From: Methyloglobulus sp.
GTDB lineage: Bacteria; Pseudomonadota; Gammaproteobacteria; Methylococcales; Methylomonadaceae
Direction of reading: 5' to 3'
NCBI GenBank assembly: GCA_013140405.1
Contig: JABFSV010000056.1
Span: forward strand, 1 to 5,879
DNA length: 5,879 bases
Below are positions 5,511 to 5,879 of this stretch, piece by piece (the first letter of the stretch is position 1; each line of letters begins with the position of its first letter). A program made the translations under genes and the position numbers. Under the pieces are notes generated by a model. The model worked only from the letters and a program-made list of their open reading frames with translations. It was not told the DNA's origin and ran no database searches.

Positions 5511-5879
5511 ATGTATGAAGCCTGCCCAGAATGCGATTTATTGCTGAATCGTCCTGTACCAGAACCGGGCGACAAAGCCCACTGCCCTCGCTGTGGATAC
5601 TTACTACAACGCCCTCACAAGCACAGCATAGAACGGACACTGGCGTTATCACTTGCGGGACTTATCCTAATGATACCCGCCAATCTGCTACCAATGATCG
5701 GTATCAATATTCTCGGAAATAGCATGGACGGCAATCTATGGACTGGTGTATCGGTGCTGTTCAAGGAAGATATGTGGGCAGTTGCAATTTTGGTCTTGTT
5801 ATCCAGCGTCCTTCTGCCTTTCGTCAATATGGGCTTTGCTTTTCTGATTAGCTTTCACCTTTTTATAGAAAAACCCAAT
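5511..5879 (+). CDS. pqiA: PqiA/LetA-family membrane protein, N-terminal part, cut by window edge
   Basis: An inner-membrane protein of the paraquat-inducible A family. Relatives work with MCE-domain partners (PqiB, LetB) in lipid movement between the two membranes of Gram-negatives. The first 123 codons are present with no stop. Seen: a zinc ribbon with CPEC at 5-8 and CPRC at 25-28, a basic linker, a first membrane segment at about 44-67 containing the family-typical IPANLLPMIGI (55-65), and a second at about 89-118 with LLPFVNM (101-107). Full-length members are either about 200 residues (one PqiA domain) or about 400 (two); which applies cannot be told here. The ATG starts one base after the heptamer repeat and has no Shine-Dalgarno sequence. 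In-frame GTG (5505) and TTG (5484, 5472) lie inside the repeat, with a TAA at 5448-5450. ATG is chosen because it puts CPEC at the expected distance from the N-terminus. Whether pqiB follows is beyond the window. Confidence 0.9.
   Translation, partial: MYEACPECDLLLNRPVPEPGDKAHCPRCGYLLQRPHKHSIERTLALSLAGLILMIPANLLPMIGINILGNSMDGNLWTGVSVLFKEDMWAVAILVLLSSVLLPFVNMGFAFLISFHLFIEKPN

Noticed and set aside
5365..5547. Plus-strand reading frame reading through the heptamer repeat
   Set aside because: It links the end of the fae-like gene to the start of pqiA in a frame matching neither; its tail is translated repeat.
5531..5827. Reading frames on both strands inside pqiA (5531-5722 plus, 5615-5827 minus)
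   Set aside because: The pqiA frame carries a zinc ribbon and family membrane motifs; these are shadows.

Overview
The window looks like the chromosome of a gammaproteobacterium. A formaldehyde-activating-enzyme (Fae) homologue beside an oxalate/formate-type (OFA) MFS carrier and a PqiA-type membrane protein would fit a methylotroph such as a Methylococcales member, or a sulfur-oxidising relative. This placement is inferred from gene content only. No phage, transposon, CRISPR or RNA genes were recognised.

Layout. (1) 1-701, minus strand: N-terminal half of an OFA-family MFS transporter that runs off the left edge. (2) 702-896: a 195-base spacer with TTGTCC/GGACAA-type half-sites and an imperfect inverted repeat. 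(3) 897-4518, minus strand: three genes with short gaps, read in the order LTA-synthase/OpgB-like phosphoglycerol transferase (622 aa), unrecognised exported 366-aa protein (30-base gap, GTG start with a good ribosome binding site), and exported DUF4124-type protein with a coiled coil and a Gln/Pro/Gly-rich tail (46-base gap). They look like one envelope operon. (4) 4519-4877: a 359-base divergent spacer with candidate promoters in both directions, a 12-base perfect palindrome and further inverted and direct repeats. (5) 4878-5429, plus strand: a 183-aa Fae-family protein that lacks the family's catalytic histidine in my by-eye alignment. (6) 5438-5509: a symmetric repeat of four GGCNNAA heptamers followed by four TTNNGCC heptamers, with an intrinsic-terminator-like hairpin inside. 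(7) 5511 to the right edge, plus strand: start of a PqiA/LetA-family protein with an N-terminal zinc ribbon; its ATG begins one base after the repeat and has no Shine-Dalgarno sequence.

How the parts may work together. The three-gene minus-strand unit is probably concerned with the cell envelope: an inner-membrane enzyme with a periplasmic catalytic domain plus two exported proteins. The Fae homologue would be cytoplasmic and related to C1 metabolism by ancestry, but may not catalyse the classic formaldehyde/tetrahydromethanopterin condensation. The two points most worth following are this residue change and the heptamer palindrome separating the fae-like gene from pqiA. I did not find a convincing wholly new system.
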